Source: Geminocystis sp. M7585_C2015_104 (GTDB lineage Bacteria > Cyanobacteriota > Cyanobacteriia > Cyanobacteriales > Cyanobacteriaceae). Taken from it: a DNA stretch of 49,324 nucleotides. The position numbers and the translations under genes are program-made. Of this stretch, positions 9,066 to 18,656 are shown piece by piece. The stretch lies in contig DVEF01000092.1 of NCBI GenBank assembly GCA_015295805.1, positions 1 to 49,324 on the forward strand, read 5' to 3'. The notes under the pieces were generated by a model. That model saw only the letters and a list, made by a program, of their open reading frames with translations. It searched no databases and was not told where the DNA came from. Within the stretch, counting starts at the first letter, position 1. Every line of letters begins with the position of its first letter.

Positions 9066-10889
9066 ATGCTGGAATTTTTAAAGAATACAGTTTGGTTCGT
9101 CCCCTGTTACACCTTAATAGGTGGGATTTTAGCCATACTGTGGTCCCCCGGAATAATAAGGAGAACAGGCACAAGGCCAGCAGGGTATATTAACATATTA
9201 ATGACATTTCTGGCCTTCTTACACAGCACAATAGCCCTATACCAAATTTGGGGAGAGCCAGCAAAAGAATACCGTTTTACCTGGTTAAATATAGCCAATT
9301 TAAACATATCTTTTGACGTGCAAATCTCCTCAATTAGTGTAGGGGCCCTGGCACTAATTACCGGCCTAAATTTCCTCTGTCAACTCTATGCCGTGGGCTA
9401 CCTAGAAATGGATTGGGCCTGGGCAAGATTCTACGCCGTCTTGGGTTTTTTTGAGGCCGGAATGTGTGGTCTAGTACTGTGTAATTCCCTGTTTTTCAGC
9501 TATGTATACTTAGAGGTTCTAACCCTTGGCACCTATCTGGCAATAGGATTCTGGTTCGCCCAGCCGTTGGTAGTTTCAGGGGCTAGGGACGCTTTTTGGA
9601 CAAAACGGGTGGGGGACCTTATGCTATTAATGGGGGTAATTGCCATATACCCCTTTGCCAAAACCTGGAATTACAACTATCTGGGATACTGGGCTCAAAA
9701 CTCCCCTATAGACCCCACCTTTGCCACTATACTGTGTTTGGGCCTTATTGCAGGACCCATGGCTAAATGCGCCCAGATTCCCCTCCACCTCTGGTTAGAC
9801 GAAGCCATGGAAGGACCTATACCTGCTACAATACTGCGTAACTCAATTGTAGTGGGGACAGGGGCCTACGTTTTGATACAGTTGCAGCCAGTGCTAGAAA
9901 TATCACCTGTGGTATCACAAATAGTAGTACTGGTGGGTGCGACAACTGCTGTGTTAACCTCTCTGATATCCGTAGCCCAGATAGACGTAAAAAGGGTGCT
10001 TTCCTACCTGGTTAGCACCTATATGGGTTTAGTATTCATGGCAGTAGGCACTAATCACGAAAGGACAGCCCTACTATTGATTGCCGCCTACGCCCCCGCC
10101 ATGGCTTTGTTGTGTATGAGCATTGGGGTGATTGTATGGACCAATATTACACAAGACTTGACCCTCATGGGGGGATTATGGAAACGTCGCCCCTTGCCAG
10201 CTATGGCCTTTCTAGTGGGCAGTTGGGGGATGGTAGCCTTCCCGCCGTTAGGTGGTTTTTGGGTATTGCCCCGTCTTGCCAATGAATTTCTCTCTTCCCA
10301 ACCCTGGTTGTTGTGGGTGTTGCTGTTTGTCAATGCCGTTACCGCCTTTAGTCTCATGCGCGCCTTCTATCTCATATTTCTAGGCGATGTCAAACCGATG
10401 ACAGTCCGCTCGCCAGAAGTATTGTGGGCCATGGTATTGCCCATGATGATTATGATGGGGATTACCCTGCATTTACCCTTTATTTTTAACCAGTTTCAAT
10501 TGATTTATTTAGATTGGAAAATGGGGACAATTTTGAGTACTTCGGCAGCCTTAGGCGCCCTTTCAGCCCTGATAATTTATAGCAAGAAGCCAGCCAATGA
10601 AACCGTGGCCTTAGTTCCCCAAGATATAGGGGATTTATTCGCCTATGACTTATACACTCAAGATCTATATAAAAACACTGTGGCTGCCCTGGTAAACGCT
10701 ATGGCTGCCCTTAGCAATTGGTTTGATAAATACATCGTAGACGGGGTAGTAAACTTGGTGGGATTGGGGACAGTATTTGGCGGCCAAGCATTGCGTTACA
10801 CAACCTCTGGTCAATCCCAGTTGTATGTCTTCTCCATCATGTTAGGATTGATTCTCCTCAGTATAATATTAGAGTTAATACAAGCATAA
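9066..10889 (+). CDS. ndhF3: NDH-1MS subunit NdhF3 (low-CO2-inducible CO2 uptake)
   Basis: Proton-pumping antiporter-like subunit of photosynthetic complex I (Nqo12/NuoL family). 607 residues with about 15 or more membrane helices. It contains the LEVLTLGTYLAIGFW block, the conserved TKRVGD (about 179-184) and LWLDEAMEGPIPATILRNS with its charged residues. The C-terminal YIVDGVVNLVGLGTVFGGQALRYTTSGQSQ region is shared with NdhF4 in this window. NdhF3 with NdhD3 and CupA forms the distal arm of NDH-1MS, which couples electron flow to CO2 hydration in the cytosol. The immediate neighbours ndhD3 and cupA, and the CcmR-type gene upstream, decide NdhF3 rather than NdhF1. Confidence 0.93.
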   Translation: MLEFLKNTVWFVPCYTLIGGILAILWSPGIIRRTGTRPAGYINILMTFLAFLHSTIALYQIWGEPAKEYRFTWLNIANLNISFDVQISSISVGALALITGLNFLCQLYAVGYLEMDWAWARFYAVLGFFEAGMCGLVLCNSLFFSYVYLEVLTLGTYLAIGFWFAQPLVVSGARDAFWTKRVGDLMLLMGVIAIYPFAKTWNYNYLGYWAQNSPIDPTFATILCLGLIAGPMAKCAQIPLHLWLDEAMEGPIPATILRNSIVVGTGAYVLIQLQPVLEISPVVSQIVVLVGATTAVLTSLISVAQIDVKRVLSYLVSTYMGLVFMAVGTNHERTALLLIAAYAPAMALLCMSIGVIVWTNITQDLTLMGGLWKRRPLPAMAFLVGSWGMVAFPPLGGFWVLPRLANEFLSSQPWLLWVLLFVNAVTAFSLMRAFYLIFLGDVKPMTVRSPEVLWAMVLPMMIMMGITLHLPFIFNQFQLIYLDWKMGTILSTSAALGALSALIIYSKKPANETVALVPQDIGDLFAYDLYTQDLYKNTVAALVNAMAALSNWFDKYIVDGVVNLVGLGTVFGGQALRYTTSGQSQLYVFSIMLGLILLSIILELIQA

Positions 10890-10914
10890 ATCGTAAAAGA
10901 TATAGGTGAAATTT

Positions 10915-12405
10915 ATGATGATTAATCTGCTGTTAGCTATCCCAATAATAGGGGCAATAATTGTAGGAATTATACCTAACGAAAAAGGTAGTAACAATGC
11001 CAGAAATGTGGCCCTGGCAACTGGTATTTTAACTCTTATAATCAGTGGAATAATTGCCGCCGATTTCAACCCTAAACAGCCGGGTTTACAGCAACAGTTA
11101 TCAGTGGAATGGTTGCCCTTTTTGGGATTAAATTACACCGTTGGTATAGACGGTTTATCCCTGCCTTTAATCCTCCTCAACTGCCTACTGGTAACACTAT
11201 CTTTTTTAAATGGGGAGTTGGAGGGGAAAAGGTTATCTAAACCAAAACTCTACTTTATACTCGTATTACTCTTAACCGCTTGTGTCAATGGCGCCCTGAT
11301 TGCCCAAAATCTTCTCCTCTTCTTTATACTCTACGAAGTTAAACTGGTACCTACCTACTTGTTGATTTCTACCTGGGGTAGGGATAAAAGTGGTTATGCG
11401 GGAATAAAATATCTCCTGTATACCGCCTTCTCGGGGATTTTCGTGTTGACTGCCTTTTTGGCGTTATATTTCCTCAATGGTAGCAGCAGTTTCGATATAG
11501 ACAAAATTAACACTGCTATCCTCCCGGAAAGCAAACAAATAATCCTACTGGCTAGTATTGTCATTGGTTTTGCCATCAAAATTCCTATATTTCCCCTACA
11601 CACATGGCTACCTCCAGCTTATACGGAATCTGCCACCCCGGTGTCAATGTTGTTAGGGGGTATTGTATCTAAACTGGGTACATACGGTTTAATCCGTTTT
11701 GGTTTACAGTTATTCCCCCAAATTTGGCAAGAAATCTCCCCCTACCTGGCAATAATAGCAGTGGTAAGTGCTATTTACGGCTCTCTAGTAGCAGTATCCC
11801 AAACAGACATCAAGAAAATGGTGGCATATGCCTCCCTGGCACACATAAACTTTGTAGTTTTAGCTACAGCAGCCGCCACCCAGTTGGCCATTACTGGGGC
11901 CATTGTGCAGATGATAGCCCATGGTTTAATTGTGGCCCTATTGTTCCATCTTGTAGGGATCATAGAAGAAAAAACCGGTAGCCGGGAGATGTCAGATTTA
12001 CAAGGCTTGATGAATCCCTATCGAGGCTTCCCCTTCGTGGGAGGTTTGATGATAACGGCAGTGATGGCTAGTGCGGGTATTCCTGGTATGATAGGTTTTG
12101 TGGGCGAATTTATCTGTTTTCAGGGCAGTTTCACAGTGTTTCCTATATATACCCTCCTTTGCCTGATTGCCACCGGTTTGACTGCCGTTTACTTTGTCAT
12201 CCTTATTAACCGGGTTTTCTTTGGCAGGTTAGACAACTATAAGGGTTATTATCCCTCTGTTAAGGGGTTTGAAAGAATCCCCGCAATAATTCTAGCAGTG
12301 ATGATCATCTTTTTCGGCATACAACCTTCTTTACTCACCAATTTCAGCCTCGTCACCAGTCAAATGATAGCTCAAAAGGCACAGTATAATTCAAGAGTAC
12401 TATAA
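10915..12405 (+). CDS. ndhD3: NDH-1MS subunit NdhD3
   Basis: Nqo13/NuoM-family antiporter-like subunit, about 496 residues and about 14 helices. Key visible elements are the FILYEVKLVPTYLLI segment with the conserved glutamate and lysine, IPIFPLHTWLPPAYTESATPVSMLL, and KKMVAYASLAHINF with the helix-breaking lysine pair. I chose the ATG at 10915, with an AGGTG about 7 nt before it. A GTG at 10906 and an ATG at 10918 are also in frame. It lies 25 nt after ndhF3 and 9 nt before cupA, so the three genes are an operon. Confidence 0.93.
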   Translation: MMINLLLAIPIIGAIIVGIIPNEKGSNNARNVALATGILTLIISGIIAADFNPKQPGLQQQLSVEWLPFLGLNYTVGIDGLSLPLILLNCLLVTLSFLNGELEGKRLSKPKLYFILVLLLTACVNGALIAQNLLLFFILYEVKLVPTYLLISTWGRDKSGYAGIKYLLYTAFSGIFVLTAFLALYFLNGSSSFDIDKINTAILPESKQIILLASIVIGFAIKIPIFPLHTWLPPAYTESATPVSMLLGGIVSKLGTYGLIRFGLQLFPQIWQEISPYLAIIAVVSAIYGSLVAVSQTDIKKMVAYASLAHINFVVLATAAATQLAITGAIVQMIAHGLIVALLFHLVGIIEEKTGSREMSDLQGLMNPYRGFPFVGGLMITAVMASAGIPGMIGFVGEFICFQGSFTVFPIYTLLCLIATGLTAVYFVILINRVFFGRLDNYKGYYPSVKGFERIPAIILAVMIIFFGIQPSLLTNFSLVTSQMIAQKAQYNSRVL

Positions 12406-12414
12406 AGATTTGTA

Positions 12415-13731
12415 ATGGGTGTAGGAAAAGAAACTATGAGAGAAACCACAGTGAAACAAAAACTGCCACCAAGCAAACACGAGTTTGCGGAGGTGATTCA
12501 CCGTTTGGAAGCCGGTGGCAGCATGTTGCCGGATACACCGGAAAATCTAATGCAAATCATAGGCATATACAAAGCCTATGCCATCCCCATGGATTTTTAT
12601 TGGCGGGATTTGTTATACATTGCCGAAAGGGTTTTCCTCAATCCCTTACCATTTTTTAAATATTTTCTACCAAAAGAGTATCTGGAAAGACCCAACAGTT
12701 ATGCGGGGGAGAATGCAGAATTAAGAATATGGCGTGGGGAGGCAACTGCACACCCAGAATTGTTGGCCTTTATCGAAAAAGGGGAATTGGGAAGGCTACC
12801 AAGATTGCTTCATCACCTGTTACATGATCGAATTAACATGGAATTTGCCGAAGCCTGTATGCGCGCCATGTTGTGGCATGGCAGAGACATGGGATATGGA
12901 CAATTTGACGCCTATTTAGACTCGGAGGAATATAAGGCTAACGCCGATGTTGCCATCAAAGCCTACTTTAAGAATAACCCCCTAATGCTAGGACTATATA
13001 AACTCTTCCCGGAAATGTTTTTAGAACAGGTGCGACAGTTGTCCTACTATGCTAATCTAGGACTATTCTGGGAGGTAATGTGTCCTGTATTCTTAGAAAT
13101 GTCGGATATATATGACGAGGGGGGATTTAAAACTGTCACTGATGCCATGAATTTCCTGGTTAATGGCATCTTTGCTGTCGCCAATCGTCCTATATACCAC
13201 CATGTTTATATTGATGGCAAGTGTTATGAAATTATCCCCAAATCAAAAGGCTTTACCTGGCTACATGATGCCGCCCTACCCTATGTAGAAGCAGTATTTT
13301 ATCGCACTGCCCCCTTCCGTGGAACAAAATCTTACAATGCCCAAGCCCGTCAGATTCCCCGTGAACAAAAAGACTTTCATTATGGTATCCTATACGCCGA
13401 TGTATTTCCAGTAGGCAGTGCCGGTATTCCCCCCACCTTCCTTATGTATGACATGCTGCATTTCCTTCCCCCCTACCTAGTGGAATATTATCGCCAACAC
13501 TGTCGTGGGGAGGATGACATGCTTATCCAACTGGGAATCAGCTTTCAACGTTCCATGTATAATGTTACCTCGGCAGTAATCCAAGCCCTGAGACAAGCAT
13601 TGCATCATCCCCTCGATGACGACAATCCCCAACACCTGCTGGAAAACCGACAATTCTTTGAAAAGCAATTAGACAGATTTAAACGCCAAGAAGCCAGACT
13701 TAGAGACATTCAAAATCCCAATTACCGATAG
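12415..13731 (+). CDS. cupA: CO2 hydration protein CupA (ChpY)
   Basis: Peripheral subunit of NDH-1MS that performs the vectorial CO2 to bicarbonate conversion. 438 residues, the size of CupA (CupB is shorter). The start region VIHRLEAGGSMLPDTPENLMQIIGIYKAYAIPMDFYWRD and the LLHDRINMEFAEACMRAMLWHGRDMGYGQFDAYLDS block (about 134-170) are family hallmarks. The H137-D138-R139 triplet is in the area thought to hold the zinc site. No membrane helices, as expected for a subunit capping NdhF3/NdhD3. The ATG at 12415 is used; an alternative ATG is at 12436. The small partner CupS, often encoded next to cupA, is not downstream here; a terminator and a glycosyltransferase follow instead. Confidence 0.95.
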   Translation: MGVGKETMRETTVKQKLPPSKHEFAEVIHRLEAGGSMLPDTPENLMQIIGIYKAYAIPMDFYWRDLLYIAERVFLNPLPFFKYFLPKEYLERPNSYAGENAELRIWRGEATAHPELLAFIEKGELGRLPRLLHHLLHDRINMEFAEACMRAMLWHGRDMGYGQFDAYLDSEEYKANADVAIKAYFKNNPLMLGLYKLFPEMFLEQVRQLSYYANLGLFWEVMCPVFLEMSDIYDEGGFKTVTDAMNFLVNGIFAVANRPIYHHVYIDGKCYEIIPKSKGFTWLHDAALPYVEAVFYRTAPFRGTKSYNAQARQIPREQKDFHYGILYADVFPVGSAGIPPTFLMYDMLHFLPPYLVEYYRQHCRGEDDMLIQLGISFQRSMYNVTSAVIQALRQALHHPLDDDNPQHLLENRQFFEKQLDRFKRQEARLRDIQNPNYR

Positions 13732-13746
13732 GTGAAAGGAATACTA

Positions 13747-13803
13747 GCCGCCAATGCCCCAGTTGTTTATAATGCCTCCCGTCATTGGTGGCTTTCTTTT
13801 TTA
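13747..13803 (+). terminator. Intrinsic terminator after cupA
   Basis: GCCGCCAATG (13747-13756) pairs with CATTGGTGGC (13783-13792) over 10 positions with one G-U, followed directly by TTTCTTTTTTT. The loop is long (26 nt). It closes the ndhF3-ndhD3-cupA operon 16 nt after the stop codon. A TATAAT-like sequence sits in the loop (around 13768) and could start the next transcript. Confidence 0.65.
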
Positions 13804-13820
13804 TTTGAGGGTTGACAGTA

Positions 13821-15482
13821 ATGGTGCCATTGTTGGTTATCTTGGGTTTGTTACTATTGTGTGGCATTGCCTTTTTCCTGGGTTTAGGCAATATCGGCTT
13901 GCTGGATAAAACCGAGGCGATGTTTGTAGAAGCCGCGAGACAGATGTTGGTGAGGGGGGATTGGATTACCCCTTATTGGAATGATGCCACCCGTTTTGAT
14001 AAGCCGCCTCTTAGTTATTGGTTAATGGCAATATCCATGCAGATAGGGGGTGTCAATGAAGTAGCCGCCAGAATCCCCTCGGCCTTGTTGGCAACAGCAA
14101 CAGTGTTTCTAGTATTCTACACCCTCCAGAAAGTGACTTTCTCATGGGCAGTGGGGGGGATTGCTGCCGCCATGATGACTCTTAATCCCGCCTGGATTGC
14201 CTGGGGGCGTGTCGGCGTTTCTGACATGTACTTATCTGCTACCATTACTATAGCCTTGCTTTCCTTTTTTCTAGCCTACAGTCAAAACCAGTGGCCATGG
14301 TATCTCAGTTTTTATATTTTCATCGGTTTGGCAGTACTAAGCAAGGGCCCTGTAGGTTTACTACTCCCCTTTTTGATTATTGCCTGTTTCTTGTTATACC
14401 TAGGAGGGGAAACGGCGAGAAAGACTCTTGACAAGATGCGTCTGGGATGGGGATTGCTGGTGATTGCAGCGGTTACACTCCCCTGGTATATCGCTATTAC
14501 CCTAAGACATGGATGGGAGTATATTAATACCTTTTTCGGCTATCACAATTTTCAAAGATTTACTTCGGTAGTTAGTAACCACCCAGGGCCATGGTATTAT
14601 TTTGTCCCAGTGTTGATAGTGGGCGTTATACCCTGGTCTGGCTATCTGCCCTTAGCTATTTTCCATCTTAAACCCTGGAAAAGACACTATTGGCTAAGAC
14701 AACCTCTCCTATCCCACCTGGGGGTGTATGCTTTCTTCTGGCTGGCAATCATATTTACTTTCTTCTCTGTTTCTGCCACCAAACTCCCTAGTTACATCCT
14801 CCCTGCCATGCCAGCTGCTATAATTCTGGTTGCTTTGTTGTGGGGGGAGATTATAAACGACTATGTCCCCACCCGCCAATTTGTTGCCAGTAGTGTTTTA
14901 TATCTACTCCTACTCCTCATAGTAGCCATTGCCAATGGTTTAACCCCCTCCCTTCTAGGTGGCAACCCCCTTACTCCCGGCATAACAGAGGCATTGGAAT
15001 CCTCCGGCTTAGCAACAGTTGGTGTCTGTATCTGGGGTATGGGGGTAATTGGCGGTGTCATCCTACTACTAAAACCCCAATGGCGAAAATGGCTATGGAT
15101 TGTAGGGGTTTCCTGTTTTGCCTGTTTTATTTTGTTTTTCGCCTTACCAGCCGCCTCTATTATTGACACCCATCTACAACTGCCCCTTAGAAGATTAGCA
15201 CAGGAAATTATAACCCTGGGGCAACCCGAAGAGAAATTGATAATGATTGGGTTTATACGCCCCAGTTTAGTATTCTACACCCAAAAACCGGTTCTTTTCT
15301 TCGACGCTCCAGAGGATGCCATCCAATACATTCGTCAGACTTCCCTGCCCCAGTATCTAGTGGTTGCCGACAGTGACAACATGACAAAATTTCTCTCCCT
15401 CCTCCCCGAAGACTCCAGTCAACCCCTTGCTAGAGAGGGAGTCTACCAGCTTATTAGAGGTTTTTCTCTTAATAAAACTTAA
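13821..15482 (+). CDS. Membrane glycosyltransferase, ArnT/PMT-like (GT83 type)
   Basis: About 553 residues with roughly 12 hydrophobic segments. The first periplasmic loop carries LLDKTEAMFVEAARQMLVRGDW and FDKPPLSYWL, with the acidic and DKPP motifs typical of ArnT-like transferases that move a sugar from a polyprenyl-phosphate carrier to lipid or protein. AARIPSALLA follows as usual. A soluble C-terminal domain occupies about residues 455-553. The substrate cannot be told from sequence. The ATG at 13821 is preferred (GAGGG 9 nt upstream) over an in-frame TTG at 13812. It is separated from cupA by a terminator. Confidence 0.85.
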   Translation: MVPLLVILGLLLLCGIAFFLGLGNIGLLDKTEAMFVEAARQMLVRGDWITPYWNDATRFDKPPLSYWLMAISMQIGGVNEVAARIPSALLATATVFLVFYTLQKVTFSWAVGGIAAAMMTLNPAWIAWGRVGVSDMYLSATITIALLSFFLAYSQNQWPWYLSFYIFIGLAVLSKGPVGLLLPFLIIACFLLYLGGETARKTLDKMRLGWGLLVIAAVTLPWYIAITLRHGWEYINTFFGYHNFQRFTSVVSNHPGPWYYFVPVLIVGVIPWSGYLPLAIFHLKPWKRHYWLRQPLLSHLGVYAFFWLAIIFTFFSVSATKLPSYILPAMPAAIILVALLWGEIINDYVPTRQFVASSVLYLLLLLIVAIANGLTPSLLGGNPLTPGITEALESSGLATVGVCIWGMGVIGGVILLLKPQWRKWLWIVGVSCFACFILFFALPAASIIDTHLQLPLRRLAQEIITLGQPEEKLIMIGFIRPSLVFYTQKPVLFFDAPEDAIQYIRQTSLPQYLVVADSDNMTKFLSLLPEDSSQPLAREGVYQLIRGFSLNKT

Positions 15483-15563
15483 AGTAAAAAGTGGTGTCAG
15501 AAGGACAAACAAGTAGTAATCTTTTACTTAAAAGTGTTTTTGCAATATTGGGAAAGGTATTCT

Positions 15564-15797
15564 ATGGCAATTCAACGTGGTTCAAAAGTAAGAGTAAAAA
15601 GAAAAGAATCCTACTGGTATAATGAAATCGGCACCGTGGCCAGTATTGACAAAAGCGGCATCCGCTATCCAGTAATTGTCCGCTTCGACAAAGTGAACTA
15701 TACTGGTTACAGTGGCTCTCCCAGTGGTGTGAACACTAACAATTTTGCTGAGGATGAGTTAGAAGAGGTTGCACCACCCTCCAAGAATGACAAATAA
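15564..15797 (+). CDS. psaE: Photosystem I reaction centre subunit IV, PsaE
   Basis: Stromal-side PSI subunit that helps dock ferredoxin and flavodoxin and takes part in cyclic electron flow. 77 residues starting [20 protein letters not shown], with an SH3-like fold; [38 protein letters not shown] and [10 protein letters not shown] are diagnostic. A longer in-frame reading from 15534 adds ten residues not found in PsaE, so the ATG at 15564 is chosen, with AAAGG about 6 nt upstream. mutM begins 8 nt after the stop. Confidence 0.97.
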   Translation: MAIQRGSKVRVKRKESYWYNEIGTVASIDKSGIRYPVIVRFDKVNYTGYSGSPSGVNTNNFAEDELEEVAPPSKNDK

Positions 15798-15805
15798 CAG
15801 CCTCC

Positions 15806-16636
15806 ATGCCAGAATTGCCTGAAGTAGAAACAGTCTGTCGAGGTCTAAACCAAAAGACCTCGGGACTTGCCATAATGGGGATAGAAGTGTTACTTCCCCG
15901 GATTCTGGCACATCCCAAACCCCCCCAGTTGTTTCAACAACAGATAATGGGGCAAAAAATTCTCCATTGGCAAAGGCGGGGAAAGTATCTCCTAGCAAGT
16001 CTGGAAAGAGGTTGTCTAGGCATTCACCTGAGGATGACGGGTAAACTCCTGTGGTTGTCCCAAACTACCCCTCTTAGCCATCATACTAGGGTGCGTCTTT
16101 TTTTCCCTGAGAACAATGAGTTGCGATTTGTAGACACTCGTACTTTTGGCAGATGGTGGTATTGCCCTGAAAATACCTCTCTGGAAAGCATTATCCCCGG
16201 TTTGGGAAAACTTGGAGTCGAACCATTATCCCCGGATTTTTCTTCCCAATACCTACAAGAAAGATTCTCTAAGACTAATCGCCCCATCAAAACTCTTTTG
16301 TTAGCACAGGAAATAATAGCAGGGATAGGCAACATATATGCTGACGAGGCTTTATTTCTTAGCGGAATACACCCCCTCACCCCTGCCTCTCAATTGTCTC
16401 CCCCAAGGCTGAAAAAACTACATGCCGCTATAATCCAGGTGTTGGAGAAGGCTATTATGGAAGGGGGCACCACCTTCAGTGATTTCCTGAATATCCATGG
16501 GGTTAATGGCAACTATGGAGGAAAGGCATGGGTATATCGCCGTCAAAACCAACCCTGTCGTATTTGTGGCAACCCCATCAAAAAGATGAAAGTAGGCGGA
16601 AGGGCAACTTATTTTTGTCCTCAATGTCAGAAATAA
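15806..16636 (+). CDS. mutM: Formamidopyrimidine-DNA glycosylase (Fpg/MutM)
   Basis: Base-excision repair glycosylase/AP lyase for 8-oxoguanine and formamidopyrimidines, relevant in an oxygen-producing cell. 276 residues. It starts MPELPEVETV, with the catalytic P2 and E3. The middle contains LLAQEIIAGIGNIYADEALF of the helix-two-turn-helix. The C-terminus has a CX2C-X16-CX2C zinc finger (CRIC and CPQC) with the conserved arginine-containing turn GGRATYFC. It lies 8 nt after psaE and could be co-transcribed. It is convergent with rpsD. Confidence 0.97.
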   Translation: MPELPEVETVCRGLNQKTSGLAIMGIEVLLPRILAHPKPPQLFQQQIMGQKILHWQRRGKYLLASLERGCLGIHLRMTGKLLWLSQTTPLSHHTRVRLFFPENNELRFVDTRTFGRWWYCPENTSLESIIPGLGKLGVEPLSPDFSSQYLQERFSKTNRPIKTLLLAQEIIAGIGNIYADEALFLSGIHPLTPASQLSPPRLKKLHAAIIQVLEKAIMEGGTTFSDFLNIHGVNGNYGGKAWVYRRQNQPCRICGNPIKKMKVGGRATYFCPQCQK

Positions 16637-16715
16637 TATAAGAAGACAGGAAGACAAGGAATAATAAAGAAAGTCAGCCTTGCAGTAAAATCCCTTTGCC
16701 TTCCTCTTCCTGCCA

Positions 16716-17324
16716 TTAGGCCTTACGAGAGTAGTACTCAATTACTAGCAGTTCATTGACATTGAGTGCAACCCACTCTCTTTCAATTAAACCATTGACT
16801 TTACCTACTAGTTTTTCCTTGTCGAATTCTAGGTGGCTAGGGATATTAGCCAACCCTGGGTTTAATAGATTGGTTTTCACCAGGTTAATAGATTTTTCTC
16901 TCGGTCTCACACTAATCACATCCCCCGGCTTACACTGATAACTGGGGATATTCACCACCTTCCCGTTTACCATTATGTGCCCATGGTTTACCAACTGACG
17001 TGCTGCCGGTATTGTTGGAGCCATCCCTAGCCTAAATACCGTGTTGTCCAAACGCATTTCAAGTAGTCGGAGTAAGGCTAAACCCGTCGATCCCGTAACA
17101 CGACGAGCTTGTCTTACATAACGAATTAACTGTCTTTCGCTGACTCCGTAGTTATAACGCAGTTTTTGTTTCTCTTCCAGACGGATAGCATATTCTGAGC
17201 GTTTGCGACGGGTTTGTCCATGTTGGCCTGGTGGATACTGACGACGGGGTGTTTTTCTTGTCAAGCCCGGTAAATCCCCCAGGCGACGCACTATCCTCAA
17301 ACGAGGGCCGGTATATCGTGCCAT
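16716..17324 (-). CDS. rpsD: 30S ribosomal protein S4
   Basis: Primary 16S rRNA-binding protein of the small subunit body. 202 residues, standard length for cyanobacterial/plastid S4. The start [22 protein letters not shown], the basic stretch [20 protein letters not shown] and the S4 RNA-binding domain (about 90-150, [32 protein letters not shown]) are clear. It stands alone rather than in the alpha operon, as in other cyanobacteria. A promoter about 165 nt upstream leaves a long leader. Confidence 0.98.
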   Translation of the reverse strand: MARYTGPRLRIVRRLGDLPGLTRKTPRRQYPPGQHGQTRRKRSEYAIRLEEKQKLRYNYGVSERQLIRYVRQARRVTGSTGLALLRLLEMRLDNTVFRLGMAPTIPAARQLVNHGHIMVNGKVVNIPSYQCKPGDVISVRPREKSINLVKTNLLNPGLANIPSHLEFDKEKLVGKVNGLIEREWVALNVNELLVIEYYSRKA

Positions 17325-17491
17325 ACTTGTATTTCTCTCCTTATCTCACTTCTTGCTTTTGACTTTTAGACCCAAACAAACCATTTTACAGCAAACCCCC
17401 CCCTCTCCTCAATCCCTCCTTCTCCCCCACTTTTGGTCAATGAAATTGGCGCTCAATATCAGCCTTTAAGAAACAAAAAACCATTCATACC

Positions 17492-17520
17492 ATTATAACA
17501 AATACAAGCTTAAATAACAA
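17492..17520 (-). promoter_or_regulatory. Probable rpsD promoter with a long 5' leader
   Basis: On the minus strand TTGTTA (17515-17520), a 17-nt spacer and TATAAT (17492-17497). Transcription from about 17485 would give a leader of roughly 160 nt before the rpsD ATG at 17324. S4 is autogenously controlled in several bacteria, so the leader could carry a regulatory fold, but I see no strong hairpin in it. Confidence 0.5.
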
Positions 17521-17613
17521 GGATAAATGAAACAAATTGGAGAGTCTGAAAACTTTGAGAAAAGAAATGAATTACTTAAGAGATATTTAAGAGCAAATCG
17601 AGGAAAAAAGGAG

Positions 17614-18540
17614 TTAAAAACAACAGTTTGCCAATGACATTTCCCTTAAAGGCGGGGGAGAGGAAGCCTGAAAGAGACTTCGTTTTTCTATGATTTCCAT
17701 AGTTTCGTTAATGCCTATTAGATTGATCTTTTCGACCTTCTCATCTACAATATGCACCACAGAAAATTTGTGGACTCCCTCTTGGATACGGGGGGTGGCA
17801 GCGGCGTTGAGATAAACAGTGCCCTCCTGGTCTATATTAACAATAGTGCGTAGTCTTTCCTTGGTATGTCGGAGGGTATGATGCATATGCCCGAAGGCTA
17901 CCAGAGGCACTACCTTCCCCATTTCCCTAGTGAGTATAATAGCCCGTTGGAAGTCCGGGTCGCCAAAATCCCCCCCCAGTGGCTGCCAGTCTCTGCCACA
18001 ACTATCTTCTGGTTTGTCTCCCAATCCAAAAGGGCCGTTATGCCCTATGAAGATGACATTATTATATCTAGCCCTAGAAACCGACTCTAATATTTTCGCC
18101 ACCGACTCGTTAAAATTATTTACCCCATAGCGTTGGCGGTAAAATTCTTCACACTTCCATTCCCCCCCACCCCAACTAAAAGGACGACTCCCCACCACTG
18201 TTAGATTAAACTGGGGGAAGTCTAGGTAACTGTAACCCACATGACACTCCCCCAACAAGTCTAACTGTATTTGTACCCTGTCTTCCACATTACGATTATA
18301 GGGGCACTTCCTTCTACCCCATTCCGTTGCCGTATACCAGGCGTCATGATTACCACAAATAGCCGCCTTTGGCAGAGGCAATTCGGCTATTTTTCTCACC
18401 ACCTCTACATCTTCATTGCCAAAATCCCCCACAAATAACACCAAATCTACCCCCAAAAATTCCAACGCCTCCGCATCATAGTCATTCCAGAGTTGATGCA
18501 CATCCCCTACTACTGCTATTTTTATCCTCTTCTCCTTCAT
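17614..18540 (-). CDS. Calcineurin-like metallophosphoesterase
   Basis: 308 residues. The metal-binding motif series is complete: GDVH (12-15), GDFGNE (38-43), GNHDAW (63-68), GHNGPFG (around residue 164) and GHMHH (around 217). This gives a dinuclear-metal phosphoesterase fold with no signal peptide, so it is cytosolic. The tail includes IVNIDQEGTVYLNAAATPRI. I believe it belongs to a group shared by cyanobacteria and plant plastids whose substrate is not established. It is downstream of and convergent to nothing close; rpsD follows after 289 nt in the same direction. Confidence 0.85.
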   Translation of the reverse strand: MKEKRIKIAVVGDVHQLWNDYDAEALEFLGVDLVLFVGDFGNEDVEVVRKIAELPLPKAAICGNHDAWYTATEWGRRKCPYNRNVEDRVQIQLDLLGECHVGYSYLDFPQFNLTVVGSRPFSWGGGEWKCEEFYRQRYGVNNFNESVAKILESVSRARYNNVIFIGHNGPFGLGDKPEDSCGRDWQPLGGDFGDPDFQRAIILTREMGKVVPLVAFGHMHHTLRHTKERLRTIVNIDQEGTVYLNAAATPRIQEGVHKFSVVHIVDEKVEKINLIGINETMEIIEKRSLFQASSPPPLREMSLANCCF

Positions 18541-18656
18541 AACTGTTACACCCCTGCCTCCTGTTATTCTACCATCTCTCCCAAATCCCCGGGATATGTT
18601 AAGATAACAAAGCTGTTAGAACCAAATTATATTCAGTTGTAAATCCCACCAGCATT

